Assembly (NCBI GenBank): GCA_002254335.1 | Contig: NIVA01000009.1 | Span: 1-31,001 of the forward strand | Length of the DNA: 31,001 bases | Direction of reading: 5' to 3' | Source: Bacteroidetes bacterium 4572_114 | Lineage (GTDB): Bacteria > Bacteroidota > Bacteroidia > Bacteroidales > 4484-276 | In this document: positions 14,180-22,514 of the stretch, in pieces | Numbering within the stretch: the stretch's first letter is position 1 | How the letters are laid out: each line of letters opens with the position of its first letter | The notes under the pieces: model-generated | What the model saw: the letters and a program-made list of their open reading frames with translations, nothing else | What the model was told of the DNA's origin: nothing | Database searches by the model: none | Made by a program: the position numbers and the translations under genes

Positions 14180-16774
14180 TTACCTAATAATAGTAACCGA
14201 TCCGGTAAGTGTTCTTTTTGTAAGCCCGGTTAGCCTGATTTCAAATACATCACACACATAAAAATATGCCCCATCCGAACAGTCGCTATTGTTGTTCATG
14301 TTCTTCCCGTCCCAGTTGATGTCGGGGTCGTTGGTTTCAAAAACGATCCTGCCCCAGCGGTTAAAGATTTTTAATTCAATACGATCAACTGAAGTATAAT
14401 CAAAGGGTACAAACTTATCATTGTATGAATCCCCATTTGGTGTAAAAACATTAGGAAGGCTGTAACCCGAACAACTGTCGATGCTGACACAAACCATATT
14501 GCTGAACCCGCTTTGGTTGCCAATCGAATCAATAGCTGTAACTGAATAACACCCTGCAATAGAAGGGAGGTTGGAATGGATATAGGTGGTAATGTATGGA
14601 TCTGTCACCGAATCCAAAATCGTTAAATCACCATTTTCTGTTGGGGAGTAATAGATAAAATATGTGTTGATGTCTGTTGGGCAGCCTTCAGGGTTAATCC
14701 AGTTTAAGATATTTTCGACCCTGTCGCAATCGGTGGAAATAGAAAGTTCAGGAGGGCAGGGGGGGATGTTGTCCACCGGGATGCCGGATGTGATTTGTGA
14801 TAAATTAATTATCGGGTCTGTCAGGCCGGTAGCCGAATAGTTCCCATTTCCCTGAATGAAGTATGAATATTCTAAACCATTTACCAGGTTTTCGTCAAGG
14901 TAATTGGGGGCAGTGCTGTAACCAATTGAATCGTAGGTGAGACCCCCGGGATTTAATCTGTAAATGCTGTAATATTCATTATTCCAGGGGACATCCACAT
15001 TCCAGTTTAGATTAAGGGCCTTGTCTGTAGGATTAATTTTTAAAAACATCGACCTGGCTTTACGCGATGATCCGATAAAGTAACGGGTACCAGATTCCAA
15101 ACTATAAAGGTCAATTTCATAAGTAAACACTAAGTTTTTGGTATTTAACCCGGTATCCATATATGTAGTATCATTGATGCCCGAAACAGAGTCGATTTTA
15201 ACAAATTGGTTGGGCTGGTCGCTGCCGGCACGGTTGATCACATACCTGTAAGGCCCTGGAAATAGAATAGTGTCCATTTCGGTTGGCTTCGACCATGCAA
15301 CGTAAATCTCTCCGTTATTTGTGCCTGTGGCTTCAACTGAAACATTGGTAATGATGGGGACATCTTTTTTTAAACTGGCACAAGCCTCTGCAGAAGCATA
15401 ACTTTCAGCACCATCGGCAAAAAGGCCTATAACCATGTAACAATAGTCAATCCCATGTATCAGGCCGTTGCCATTGTTGTTATCAATAAAAGTAGAATCG
15501 TTGATGCCTTCGTTTGCGCCAATTATTTCATAACCGGTATATCCCGGCACCCCGGTTTCGCAAGCCCCCGGAACAAAACCATAAAACTCATTTCGCCTGT
15601 AAACTTCGTAGCCAATTGCTTTGGTGCAAATTATTTTATTCCAGCTCAAATGTATGGAGTTTCCAACCGAAGTGGCGCTAAGGTTTTCGGGGGGAGGGCT
15701 TATTACTTTAATATTTACAGTTTTAATGTCGGCAAGCTGTGGTATATAAAGGGTGTCCTTGGCAGTAAAAATAACCTGATAGGGTTGAAGCTGAACATGC
15801 GTACAAACGGTTGGCCAGCTAAAGGTTGAACTTATGGTGCCCTGCCCCATAGCAGGTGGGAAACTTGCAGGACTTTCGTCAAGGATAAATGGTCCTCCCA
15901 GGCCGCGAAGTATTACTGTATCATTGTGAGGGTCGGTTGCATACACATCAAAAATAAGTGTTTCCCCTGCCATAACACAAGTATCATTTAACGGACCGAT
16001 AACCGGTGGTTGGTTGGTGCACGGGATAATGGTGATTTGCATGTCCCTTGTAACATAACCGATTTTTACCCCGCTACGCCACTCCTCTATTAAAAAAGCA
16101 ATATTATATTCACCCTGCATAATGGGTTTGTCCCAAACTATTGTGCCGGTTATCGGGTCAATTTCAAATGATGATTGAACCGTGGTATCAACCTGGTTGG
16201 GCAAAACGTAGCCCGGAATGGGCAGTCCAAACGACCCGCGGCAATCAACCATCTTGTACGAAATGCTGTCGCCATCGGGGTCGTAAGCTCCCGGGTTGTG
16301 CAAAAAGAGTTCATTTACACAGCCAATGTCGATAGGAGGGGCCAGAAGTTCCACAGAATTATTCGGCCCCAGGAACGGATTAATTACCAATTCTGTTTGA
16401 ATAAAAAAGGGGACATTTACAGAGTTGGGGATATTAAGCACACCGTAATTCCGGTTTGGGTCTTCAAGGTATATGGTATAAGTCCCCTGGCCGGGAAAAA
16501 TATGTTCTGCGCCTGCATAAACATTCCTCTTGATATCGTTTGGGTAATATATTTCCTGTGTTCGGGGAACAATGGTTGATGTCCCGTCCCCCCAGAATAA
16601 TTGAAGTTCATCGCGGTCGGCCTGGCTGGGGGTATAGGTGTAAGTTACTATGGTAAACTCATATTTTAATTCCCCTACAGGTTTATAGGTAATTTCCCCG
16701 GCCCTCTGGTGCGTTGCGATTGCAGCGGGAATGAAAAGGGCCAGCATTAAAAATATGAGTAAAATATTTCTCAT
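14180..16774 (-). CDS. Secreted multidomain protein with type B T9SS (gliding-motility-type) C-terminal domain
   Basis: An 864-residue exported protein. It begins with a signal peptide (MRNILLIFLMLALFIPAAIA, cleavage near residue 20). An N-terminal region of about 230 residues includes FWGDGTSTIVPR, PNSVNVPFFI and a GTIVWDKPIMQGEYNIAFLIEEWRSG-like segment. Cadherin/Ig-like and fibronectin type III-like modules follow (about 250-750; for example SATSVGNSIHLSWNK). The last 90 residues are a classic CHU_C/type B sorting domain: LPNVFTPNGDSYNDKF, LKIFNRWGRIVFE, WDGK...DGAYFYV, ending in GSVTIIR. Such proteins cross the outer membrane by T9SS and are released or attached at the surface; binding target unknown. 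The frame is intact. A promoter with both -33 and -7 elements lies just upstream. Confidence 0.88.
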   Translation of the reverse strand: MRNILLIFLMLALFIPAAIATHQRAGEITYKPVGELKYEFTIVTYTYTPSQADRDELQLFWGDGTSTIVPRTQEIYYPNDIKRNVYAGAEHIFPGQGTYTIYLEDPNRNYGVLNIPNSVNVPFFIQTELVINPFLGPNNSVELLAPPIDIGCVNELFLHNPGAYDPDGDSISYKMVDCRGSFGLPIPGYVLPNQVDTTVQSSFEIDPITGTIVWDKPIMQGEYNIAFLIEEWRSGVKIGYVTRDMQITIIPCTNQPPVIGPLNDTCVMAGETLIFDVYATDPHNDTVILRGLGGPFILDESPASFPPAMGQGTISSTFSWPTVCTHVQLQPYQVIFTAKDTLYIPQLADIKTVNIKVISPPPENLSATSVGNSIHLSWNKIICTKAIGYEVYRRNEFYGFVPGACETGVPGYTGYEIIGANEGINDSTFIDNNNGNGLIHGIDYCYMVIGLFADGAESYASAEACASLKKDVPIITNVSVEATGTNNGEIYVAWSKPTEMDTILFPGPYRYVINRAGSDQPNQFVKIDSVSGINDTTYMDTGLNTKNLVFTYEIDLYSLESGTRYFIGSSRKARSMFLKINPTDKALNLNWNVDVPWNNEYYSIYRLNPGGLTYDSIGYSTAPNYLDENLVNGLEYSYFIQGNGNYSATGLTDPIINLSQITSGIPVDNIPPCPPELSISTDCDRVENILNWINPEGCPTDINTYFIYYSPTENGDLTILDSVTDPYITTYIHSNLPSIAGCYSVTAIDSIGNQSGFSNMVCVSIDSCSGYSLPNVFTPNGDSYNDKFVPFDYTSVDRIELKIFNRWGRIVFETNDPDINWDGKNMNNNSDCSDGAYFYVCDVFEIRLTGLTKRTLTGSVTIIR

Positions 16775-16808
16775 TAAGTCCTGTTAATTTCTTTCAAAAT
16801 TTGGGCTT

Positions 16809-16837
16809 CAAATGTACTCAAATTAGGGTGATTTCAA
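16809..16837 (-). promoter_or_regulatory. Bacteroidota-type promoter for the type B T9SS gene
   Basis: On the reverse strand, TTG (complement of 16835-16837) is followed after 18 nt by TACATTTG (complement of 16809-16816). This matches the TTG / TAnnTTTG pattern. It lies about 35 nt upstream of the start at 16774. Confidence 0.6.
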
Positions 16838-16912
16838 CTAAATATTATTTTGATGTGATTTCCTCTTTCAATTTTTAATAACGCAAAAAAATAAAATTAG
16901 TTACTTTTAAGT

Positions 16913-16920
16913 TACTTTTG
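16913..16920 (+). promoter_or_regulatory. Candidate -7 element before the toxin-antitoxin pair
   Basis: TACTTTTG matches TAnnTTTG and ends 5 nt before the toxin ATG at 16926, which would give a very short leader. A second TTACTTTTAAG lies just upstream. No TTG -33 element was found. Confidence 0.35.
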
Positions 16921-16925
16921 CGGCA

Positions 16926-17321
16926 ATGGACAAAATAGGAGAAGTGATTGCGTATAAAAACTATTTTGAGGACTTTTTGAAAAAACAGCCAATTAAAGTT
17001 CAAAACAAGATTTTTAAAATCATTGAAGCAATTGAAACTTTAGAGAGAATACCAAAAAGTTAATTGTGCCTAATAAGTGGAACTGACGGGCTTTATGAAG
17101 CAAGAATATCATTAGCATCAAATATTTGGAGAGTGTTTTGCTTTTTCGACAAAGGAAAACTTGTGATTCTTTTAAATGGATTTACGAAAAAGAGTCAAAA
17201 GACACCTAAAAATGAAATTGAAAAGGCACTTCGATTAATGAATGATTATTTTAACGAAAAAAAGGGGGGGCAAAATGAACACAAAAACTTGGACGGACAT
17301 AAAGGATTCTGTTTATGGTAA
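16926..17321 (+). pseudogene. HigB/Gp49-like RelE-superfamily toxin, interrupted by a stop codon
   Basis: Toxin of the phage-derived Gp49/HigB type, normally a ribosome-dependent mRNA endonuclease of about 110 residues. The N-terminal 45 residues (VIAYKNYFEDFLKKQP, KIFKIIEAIETLERIPKS) end at TAA 17061-17063. The same frame then continues with the rest of the domain: GTDGLYEARISLASNIWRVFCFFDKGKLVILLNGFTKKSQKTPK and EIEKALRLMNDYF. Homologues have a tyrosine-like residue where the TAA sits, so one base change is enough. At the 3' end the frame passes a run of seven G (17264-17270) and runs on over the antitoxin. With eight G it would stop at a TGA overlapping the antitoxin ATG, the usual arrangement. 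As written the toxin is inactive or made as two fragments. Confidence 0.75.
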
Positions 17322-17565
17322 AAAGGGGACCAACAGAAGAGATGAACTTGAAAGAGAAGTTGAGTCCTTTAAAATTGGACTTTTATTAAAAAAAGCCAGA
17401 GAAGAAAAAAAATTAACCCAGCAACAGCTTGGGGATATAGTAGAAAAAAAAAGAACGTATATTTCACGAGTTGAAAATAACGGAAGCAATTTGACCCTAA
17501 GAACTCTTTTCGACATAGTTGAAAAAGGATTGGGAGGTAAGGTTAAAATCTCAATTGAAGTATAA
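17275..17565 (+). CDS. HigA-like XRE-family antitoxin
   Basis: A 96-residue antitoxin and DNA-binding autorepressor paired with the upstream Gp49/HigB-type toxin. The helix-turn-helix is clear: LLLKKAREEKKLTQQQLGDIVEKKRTYISRVEN (about 36-70), followed by SNLTLRTLFDIVEKGLGGKVKISIEV, typical of the family C-terminus. I chose ATG 17275 because it gives the family N-terminus MNTKTWTDIKD and would overlap the expected toxin stop; a longer start at 17242 adds only residues that belong to the toxin's coding DNA. Intact while its toxin is broken, which fits an antitoxin kept after toxin loss. Confidence 0.85.
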   Translation: MNTKTWTDIKDSVYGKKGTNRRDELEREVESFKIGLLLKKAREEKKLTQQQLGDIVEKKRTYISRVENNGSNLTLRTLFDIVEKGLGGKVKISIEV

Positions 17566-17714
17566 TTTACTTTAACAACAAATTCCTATAGGCAAGCTAA
17601 CATAAAGTGCCAGCATCAAAAAATTAGATGTCTTGCCCACTCTCCTTTCTGTGCTAATCTGAGAAATCAGTAGCGTTTTTTCAAAAAAACCTTACTTCAT
17701 TCAAAGCAATGAAT

Positions 17715-17722
17715 TACTTTTG
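17715..17722 (+). promoter_or_regulatory. Candidate -7 element before relA/spoT
   Basis: TACTTTTG matches TAnnTTTG and lies 31 nt before ATG 17753. No TTG is found at the usual -33 distance. Confidence 0.4.
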
Positions 17723-17752
17723 TTAGCTTTCAAAAAAAAACACTAAAATCAG

Positions 17753-19969
17753 ATGTATTCGGAGCAGGAAAAGAAAGAATTGACCAAAAAGTACCGGGAC
17801 CTTCTCAGGGTGTGGAAAAGGCCTGACGGCAAAAAGGGGACATCTATGGTACGCAAGGCCTTCAAACTCGCCGTTGAGGCACATAGTGATATGCGCCGCT
17901 TATCGGGCGATCCCTATGTTTATCACCCGGTTGAAGTGGCATATATCTGCGCAAAGGATATGCGGCTTGGTTCAACTTCCATTGTTTGTGCGTTGTTGCA
18001 TGATGTTGTGGAAGATACCGAATACACCCTCGAAGAGATTGAAAAATTATTTTCGCCCAAAGTGGCCATGATTGTTGGCGGGGTAACAAAGATCAAGGGG
18101 ATTTTCGACGATGGCACACGCTCTATACAGGCAGAATATTTTAAGAGGATGATACTTGCTCTGGCCGAAGATATGCGGGTTATCCTTATCAAACTTGCCG
18201 ACAGGTTACATAACATGCGCACACTGGAGCACATGTCCAGGACAAAACAATTAAAAATAGCTTCCGAAACACTTGTTTTATATGCACCACTTGCCCATAG
18301 GATGGGATTGTATAATGTTAAGACCGAACTTGAAGACCTATCGTTGAAATATACTGAACCGGAAATTTATGAACACATCAAATTACAGGTTGAGAAAACT
18401 GAAAAAGGCCGCGAAAAGTTTATTAACCGTTTTGTTAATCCCATAAACAGTATCCTTGACAAACACGAGATACCTAATAAGGTACATATCAGGGTGAAAT
18501 CGGTTTATTCGATCTGGCAGAAGATGCAGAAGAAGAATATCCCTTTTGAAGATGTGTATGATATTTTCGCCGTCCGGATTATTATCGATTCGAAATTTGA
18601 GAACGAAAAGATGGATTGTTGGATGGTCTATTCGATGATTACCGATGTTTATAAACCTAAACACGACAGGGTGCGCGACTGGCTGTCCATACCAAAAGCC
18701 AATGGGTACGAGGCTTTACATTTAACTGTGATGAGCAATGAAGGGAGGTGGGTCGAGGTACAGGTGAGGACAAAGCGGATGCATGAAATCGCCGAATCGG
18801 GTTTTGCGTCCCATCACCATTACAAAAATTTGCCCGATGAAGGAAAAGATATAGAAAACTGGCTCTCCAGGATCCGTGAACAATTTGAAAACCCTGATAG
18901 CAATGCCCTGAGTTTTTTAGACAATTTTAAATTGGATTTATATTCCGAGGAAATTTACACATTCACGCCAAAGGGGGACATGAAAAAGCTCCCGGTCGAT
19001 GCCACCGTACTTGACTTTGCATATAACATCCACTCAGAAATTGGGAACCAGAGCATTGGGGCAAAAGTTAACCTTTCGCTTGTGCCGCTCAACCAGGTGC
19101 TTAAAAATGGTGACCAGGTTGAAATAATTACTTCAAAAATTCAAAAGCCACAAGAAAATTGGCTGGATTATGTAGTTACGGCAAGGGCAAAAAGCTATGT
19201 GAAAAATGCGATAAGGAACGAAAAGAAAAAGTTTTATAAAAAAGGCAAAGAAAAACTTAAACTACTTTTCAAAGAAATCAATATGGAATTTACTAAAGCC
19301 AACAACCGTCAGCTTAAGGAATACACCAAATTGAACAGTTCAACCGATCTGTATTATGAAGTTTCGCAGGGCAATGTCGGGTTGCAGGAGTTGAAGCATT
19401 GTTGTCTGAAATCTGGAAAAAGCAGTTGGTATAATTCACTTATCCCATTTTCGAGGCAAAAAAACAGTACCGATAAATCGCTGGCACAAACTATCGGGGA
19501 GAAGATCAGGAATAAACCTGAGGAAGTATTATTGGGCGAAAAGGTTGATATTGAATATAAAATTGCAGAATGTTGCAACCCAATACCCGGTGATGATGTG
19601 ATTGGCCTGATAATGCCCGATAACCCAATTATGGTGCACCGGGCCAATTGTAAAAATGCGGTTGACATGATGTCGAGCTTTGGCAACAGGATAGTAAAAG
19701 CCAAGTGGAATAAAAAAGACCCGGTTTTGTTCCTTGCCGGGATTGAGTTCCGTGGTATCGATAAAATTGGTTTCATCTACCAGATTACGGATATTATTTC
19801 GCAAAAGCATAAACTCAAAATAAGGTCATTTCACCTTGATAGCTCTAACGAAATTTTACGTGGGAAAATCATGCTTTATGTACAGGACACCAAAAAATTG
19901 AGCAAATTAATTGCCGACCTTAAAAAATTAAAAGAGATAAAGCAGGTTAGCAGGATGAACCCTGCTTAA
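17753..19969 (+). CDS. Bifunctional (p)ppGpp synthetase/hydrolase, RelA/SpoT family
   Basis: A 738-residue stringent-response enzyme that makes and degrades (p)ppGpp. Domains in order: HD hydrolase (about 25-180) with the metal-binding pair His83-Asp84 in HDVVEDT and the KLADRLHNMRT helix; synthetase (about 235-350) with RVKSVYSIWQKM, EDVYDIFAVRIII and DWLSIPKANGYEALHLTV; TGS domain (about 398-460, EIYTFTPKG); a zinc-finger-like conserved segment with AECCNPIPGDDVIG near 604; and a C-terminal ACT domain from about 662. Both catalytic halves retain their hallmark residues, so it is likely bifunctional (Rel/SpoT-like). It is a single gene with its own upstream region, followed by a mobile-like element. 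Confidence 0.93.
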   Translation: MYSEQEKKELTKKYRDLLRVWKRPDGKKGTSMVRKAFKLAVEAHSDMRRLSGDPYVYHPVEVAYICAKDMRLGSTSIVCALLHDVVEDTEYTLEEIEKLFSPKVAMIVGGVTKIKGIFDDGTRSIQAEYFKRMILALAEDMRVILIKLADRLHNMRTLEHMSRTKQLKIASETLVLYAPLAHRMGLYNVKTELEDLSLKYTEPEIYEHIKLQVEKTEKGREKFINRFVNPINSILDKHEIPNKVHIRVKSVYSIWQKMQKKNIPFEDVYDIFAVRIIIDSKFENEKMDCWMVYSMITDVYKPKHDRVRDWLSIPKANGYEALHLTVMSNEGRWVEVQVRTKRMHEIAESGFASHHHYKNLPDEGKDIENWLSRIREQFENPDSNALSFLDNFKLDLYSEEIYTFTPKGDMKKLPVDATVLDFAYNIHSEIGNQSIGAKVNLSLVPLNQVLKNGDQVEIITSKIQKPQENWLDYVVTARAKSYVKNAIRNEKKKFYKKGKEKLKLLFKEINMEFTKANNRQLKEYTKLNSSTDLYYEVSQGNVGLQELKHCCLKSGKSSWYNSLIPFSRQKNSTDKSLAQTIGEKIRNKPEEVLLGEKVDIEYKIAECCNPIPGDDVIGLIMPDNPIMVHRANCKNAVDMMSSFGNRIVKAKWNKKDPVLFLAGIEFRGIDKIGFIYQITDIISQKHKLKIRSFHLDSSNEILRGKIMLYVQDTKKLSKLIADLKKLKEIKQVSRMNPA

Positions 19970-20031
19970 GTAGTGTTTATCCATAATGTCGATGGTTTTC
20001 GTAATTGAAGCTCAAATATCTAATATCTAAT

Positions 20032-20047
20032 CCCGAAAGCTTTCGGG
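20032..20047. repeat. Perfect 16-bp palindrome CCCGAAAGCTTTCGGG
   Basis: The same core (CCGAAAGCTTTCGG) recurs at 25896-25909, and a sister form (CCCGATAGCTATCGGG) at 13907-13922. It lies 2 nt from the left target duplication of the MITE-like element. Confidence 0.85.
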
Positions 20048-20055
20048 ATGAGTTT

Positions 20056-20417
20056 AGTCCTGCACGTGCGCATAGCCGTCAGGCCAAGGGAGGGAAATTA
20101 CCCGGCTATCCCTAAAATATTCTGTTTAACCCAGTATGGGTTAAGGTATTGTAGTGTTGGTTAATTCTACAACTGCCCTACAACCCAGTATGGGTTGAAC
20201 TATTTATCCGCGCAATGTTTCTTATGAAATATAAACTATAGCTAAACCCATACTGGGTTTTAAGTTCGTTTACATTGAAGGCATTTGCTACAATAGCAGC
20301 AACCCATACTGGGTTGAAGATGGAAAATATGTTTGCCCTCCATTAAATACCCAAATTATCCTATGAATTACCAAGGCACTATTTCTTAGCCTGACGGTTA
20401 TGCGCACGTGCGGGAGT
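20056..20417. mobile_element. MITE-like non-autonomous element with 33-nt terminal inverted repeats and four internal palindromic boxes
   Basis: The left end (20056-20088) and right end (20385-20417) are inverted copies matching at 29 of 33 positions; both contain the perfect palindrome GCACGTGC. GAGTTT abuts each end directly (20050-20055 and 20418-20423), extendable to TGAGTTT, which looks like a target-site duplication of 6-7 bp. Inside are four copies of the 15-bp near-palindrome AACCCAGTATGGGTT: forward at 20128-20142 and 20182-20196, reversed at 20245-20259 and 20301-20315. There is no coding capacity. The structure fits a miniature inverted-repeat transposable element moved by a transposase elsewhere in the genome; family unknown. 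Confidence 0.75.
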
Positions 20418-20570
20418 GAGTTTCTTTTTAATTTTTTGAGGCAGATGATAGAGTTTAAAGACAGGTACTAATTCGGGTAAAAAAATATATTCGCCGCTCA
20501 TTCAATTTTTATTTATACTAAATAACATTAGAATAATAATTTTCTGTACTTTTACGGCAAAATTTTATAG

Positions 20571-21056
20571 ATGATGGAAGATAACCAAGATTCGTTTGAA
20601 GCTGTAAAAAAAATATTTACAGAATACCTTGAAGGTAAGGGACATAGAAAGACACCAGAGCGTTATACAATTCTCAGGGAGATTTATGCGACCGAAGGGC
20701 ACTTTGATATTGAGTCGCTTTACATCAGGATGAAAAACAATAAATATCGTGTTAGCCGTGCAACTTTGTATAACACCATTGAGCTCCTTTTGGATTGTAG
20801 TTTGGTGACAAAGCATCAATTTGGAAACAACTGCGCACAATTCGAAAGATCCTTTAAGTTCAAACAACACGACCATTTTATTTGTCTTGACAATGGTGAG
20901 GTAATGGAGTTTTTCGATCTCAGGATCCACGAAATAAAGGATTGGGTCGAGGAAGAACTTGGGGTAAAAATTTCTCATCATTCGCTAACCTTTTTTGGGC
21001 ACTGTAATGGCCATGATGAAAAATCAAAAAAAATCGCGGTTGGTAAGAAGAAATAG
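20571..21056 (+). CDS. Fur-family transcriptional regulator
   Basis: A 161-residue metalloregulator of the Fur superfamily. The N-terminal winged helix is typical (GHRKTPERYTILREIYATEGHFDIESLYIRMK, VSRATLYNTIELLLDCSLV), followed by the dimerisation domain with HDHFICLDNGEVMEFFDLRI and HHSLTFFGHC. The two CxxC pairs that usually hold the structural zinc are incomplete: C-L-D-N and C-N-G-H each keep only the first cysteine. The regulatory site residues (HDH, HH) are present, so metal sensing is plausible but the structural site is altered. It would bind operators near its targets as a dimer; which metal it senses cannot be told. purA follows 24 nt downstream, so they may be cotranscribed. Confidence 0.88.
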   Translation: MMEDNQDSFEAVKKIFTEYLEGKGHRKTPERYTILREIYATEGHFDIESLYIRMKNNKYRVSRATLYNTIELLLDCSLVTKHQFGNNCAQFERSFKFKQHDHFICLDNGEVMEFFDLRIHEIKDWVEEELGVKISHHSLTFFGHCNGHDEKSKKIAVGKKK

Positions 21057-21080
21057 TTTCCAGGATAAACAATAAAATAA

Positions 21081-22364
21081 ATGAAAGTAGATGTATTGTT
21101 GGGCCTTCAGTGGGGAGACGAAGGTAAAGGAAAGATAGTTGATGTCCTCTCAACCGGTTACGATATTATCGCCAGGTTTCAGGGTGGCCCAAATGCCGGT
21201 CATACCATCGAATTTGATGGAAAAAAATTTATCCTGCATACCATTCCATCAGGGATTTTTAATGCCGATAAAATTAATGTCATCGGTAATGGTGTAATTA
21301 TCGACCCATATATCTTAAGCAAAGAGATAGACCAGTTAAATGCAGAAAATATTGATCCTGAAAAAAATCTGCTGATTTCAAAAAAAGCACACCTCATCCT
21401 TCCTTCCCACAGGTTGTTGGATGCTGTTTATGAAGCTTCAAAAGGAAAACTTAAAATCGGGTCCACCCTCAAAGGCATTGGCCCGGCATACACCGACAAA
21501 GTTGCAAGGCTGGGCATAAGGATTGGGGAAATTGATAATGTCGAATTTATAAGAAAGTATAACGAATTAAAGGAGAGGCATTTCAGGATTATTAATACCT
21601 ATCCGTACAAAACCAGCGATTTTAAAATAGATGGCTTTAATTTTGATGATTACGAACAAAAATGGTTTGATGCTTTAGAGGTTATTAATAGGATCAGGCA
21701 GATCGATAGTGAGAATTTTATTGACCAAAGCCTGAAAGAAAATAAATCAATACTTGCCGAGGGGGCACAAGGCACGTTGCTGGATATTGATTTTGGTTCC
21801 TACCCTTTTGTTACCTCCTCAAATACGGTTTGTGCCGGCGTTTGTTCGGGCCTGGGAATTGCACCCTCGAAAATTGGGAAGGTGTTTGGGATTTTTAAAG
21901 CATATTGTACCCGGGTAGGGAGCGGGCCTTTTCCCACAGAATTAGAAGATGAAGATGGCCAGGCCTTGCGCGATGAGGGCCGTGAATATGGCTCAACTAC
22001 CGGGCGGCCAAGGCGGTGTGGCTGGCTCGACATGGTAGCTTTAAATTATGCAATAATGCTAAATGGGGTTACCGACCTGGTGATGACCAAAGGCGATGTG
22101 TTAAGCCATTTTGAACAATTAAAGGTAAGCACCAAATACAAGGTCAACGACAAAACAATTGATTACATCCCCTTTGAATGTGAATTGGCCAGGCCTGTTT
22201 ATCAAACTGTTCCCGGCTGGAACTGTGCAATCGATCAAATTAACAGGGAAGATGAATTCCCGGGGGCTTTAAATGATTATGTGAAATTTATTGAAGGGGG
22301 GACAGGTGTGAAAATTTCCATTGTTTCGTTGGGGCCGGACAGGAAGCAAACAATACTGCGGTAG
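21081..22364 (+). CDS. purA: Adenylosuccinate synthetase
   Basis: Catalyses GTP-dependent formation of adenylosuccinate from IMP and aspartate, the first step to AMP. The 427-residue protein is full length and canonical: QWGDEGKGK P-loop at residues 10-18, GGPNAGHT near 38, STLKGIGPAYTDK near 130, EGAQGTLLDIDFGSYPFVTSS near 222, STTGRPRRCGWLD near 303 and the C-terminal GPDRKQTI. The start at ATG 21081 gives the normal N-terminus MKVDVLLGLQWGDEGKGK. It sits 24 nt after the Fur-family gene. The 3' flank is a 7-bp-period repeat array. Confidence 0.96.
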   Translation: MKVDVLLGLQWGDEGKGKIVDVLSTGYDIIARFQGGPNAGHTIEFDGKKFILHTIPSGIFNADKINVIGNGVIIDPYILSKEIDQLNAENIDPEKNLLISKKAHLILPSHRLLDAVYEASKGKLKIGSTLKGIGPAYTDKVARLGIRIGEIDNVEFIRKYNELKERHFRIINTYPYKTSDFKIDGFNFDDYEQKWFDALEVINRIRQIDSENFIDQSLKENKSILAEGAQGTLLDIDFGSYPFVTSSNTVCAGVCSGLGIAPSKIGKVFGIFKAYCTRVGSGPFPTELEDEDGQALRDEGREYGSTTGRPRRCGWLDMVALNYAIMLNGVTDLVMTKGDVLSHFEQLKVSTKYKVNDKTIDYIPFECELARPVYQTVPGWNCAIDQINREDEFPGALNDYVKFIEGGTGVKISIVSLGPDRKQTILR

Positions 22365-22380
22365 GGGAGAATTAGTGTAG

Positions 22381-22428
22381 GATGTCAGATGCCCGGTGTT
22401 CGGTGTTCGGTGTTCAGTGTTTGGTGTC
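22381..22428. repeat. 7-bp tandem array (CGGTGTT) with dispersed-repeat words
   Basis: Five 7-bp units run from 22394 to 22428 (CGGTGTT three times, then CAGTGTT and TGGTGTC). Just before is GATGTCAGATGCC, also found in the dispersed repeat near 10535 and 13695. Confidence 0.8.
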
Positions 22429-22514
22429 CGATAACCGATGACCAATAACCAGTATCTGATATCCGGTGTATAATGACCCTCTGTCAACTGTCACCTGTCA
22501 GCCCTCTGAAACCA

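Larger units (their letters stand above)
19970..20570. other. Intergenic region carrying a MITE-like element
   Basis: No gene is seen in these 600 nt. A palindrome (20032-20047) is followed by the 362-bp element at 20056-20417 and then A+T-rich DNA leading to the Fur-family gene, with a weak TACTTTTA promoter-like sequence near 20548. Confidence 0.7.

Noticed and set aside
13568..14261. Small forward-strand proteins in the gap/T9SS spacer
   Set aside because: Open frames of 84-98 codons exist but they run through repeats and hairpins, have atypical composition and resemble no family.
15455..16579. Forward-strand frames of 124-134 codons inside the type B T9SS gene
   Set aside because: They are shadows of the reverse-strand gene, which has a signal peptide and sorting domain.
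17242..17274. Upstream start for the HigA-like antitoxin
   Set aside because: The added residues are toxin-coding DNA in another frame; ATG 17275 gives the family N-terminus and the expected toxin-antitoxin overlap.
20128..20315. CRISPR array
   Set aside because: Only four 15-bp boxes, two of them inverted, with unequal spacing and no cas genes; the flanking inverted repeats and target duplication fit a transposable element better.
20128..20330. Integron attC sites
   Set aside because: GTTGAAC after box 2 matches a GTTRRRY core by eye, but the other boxes do not, and there is no integrase or cassette gene.
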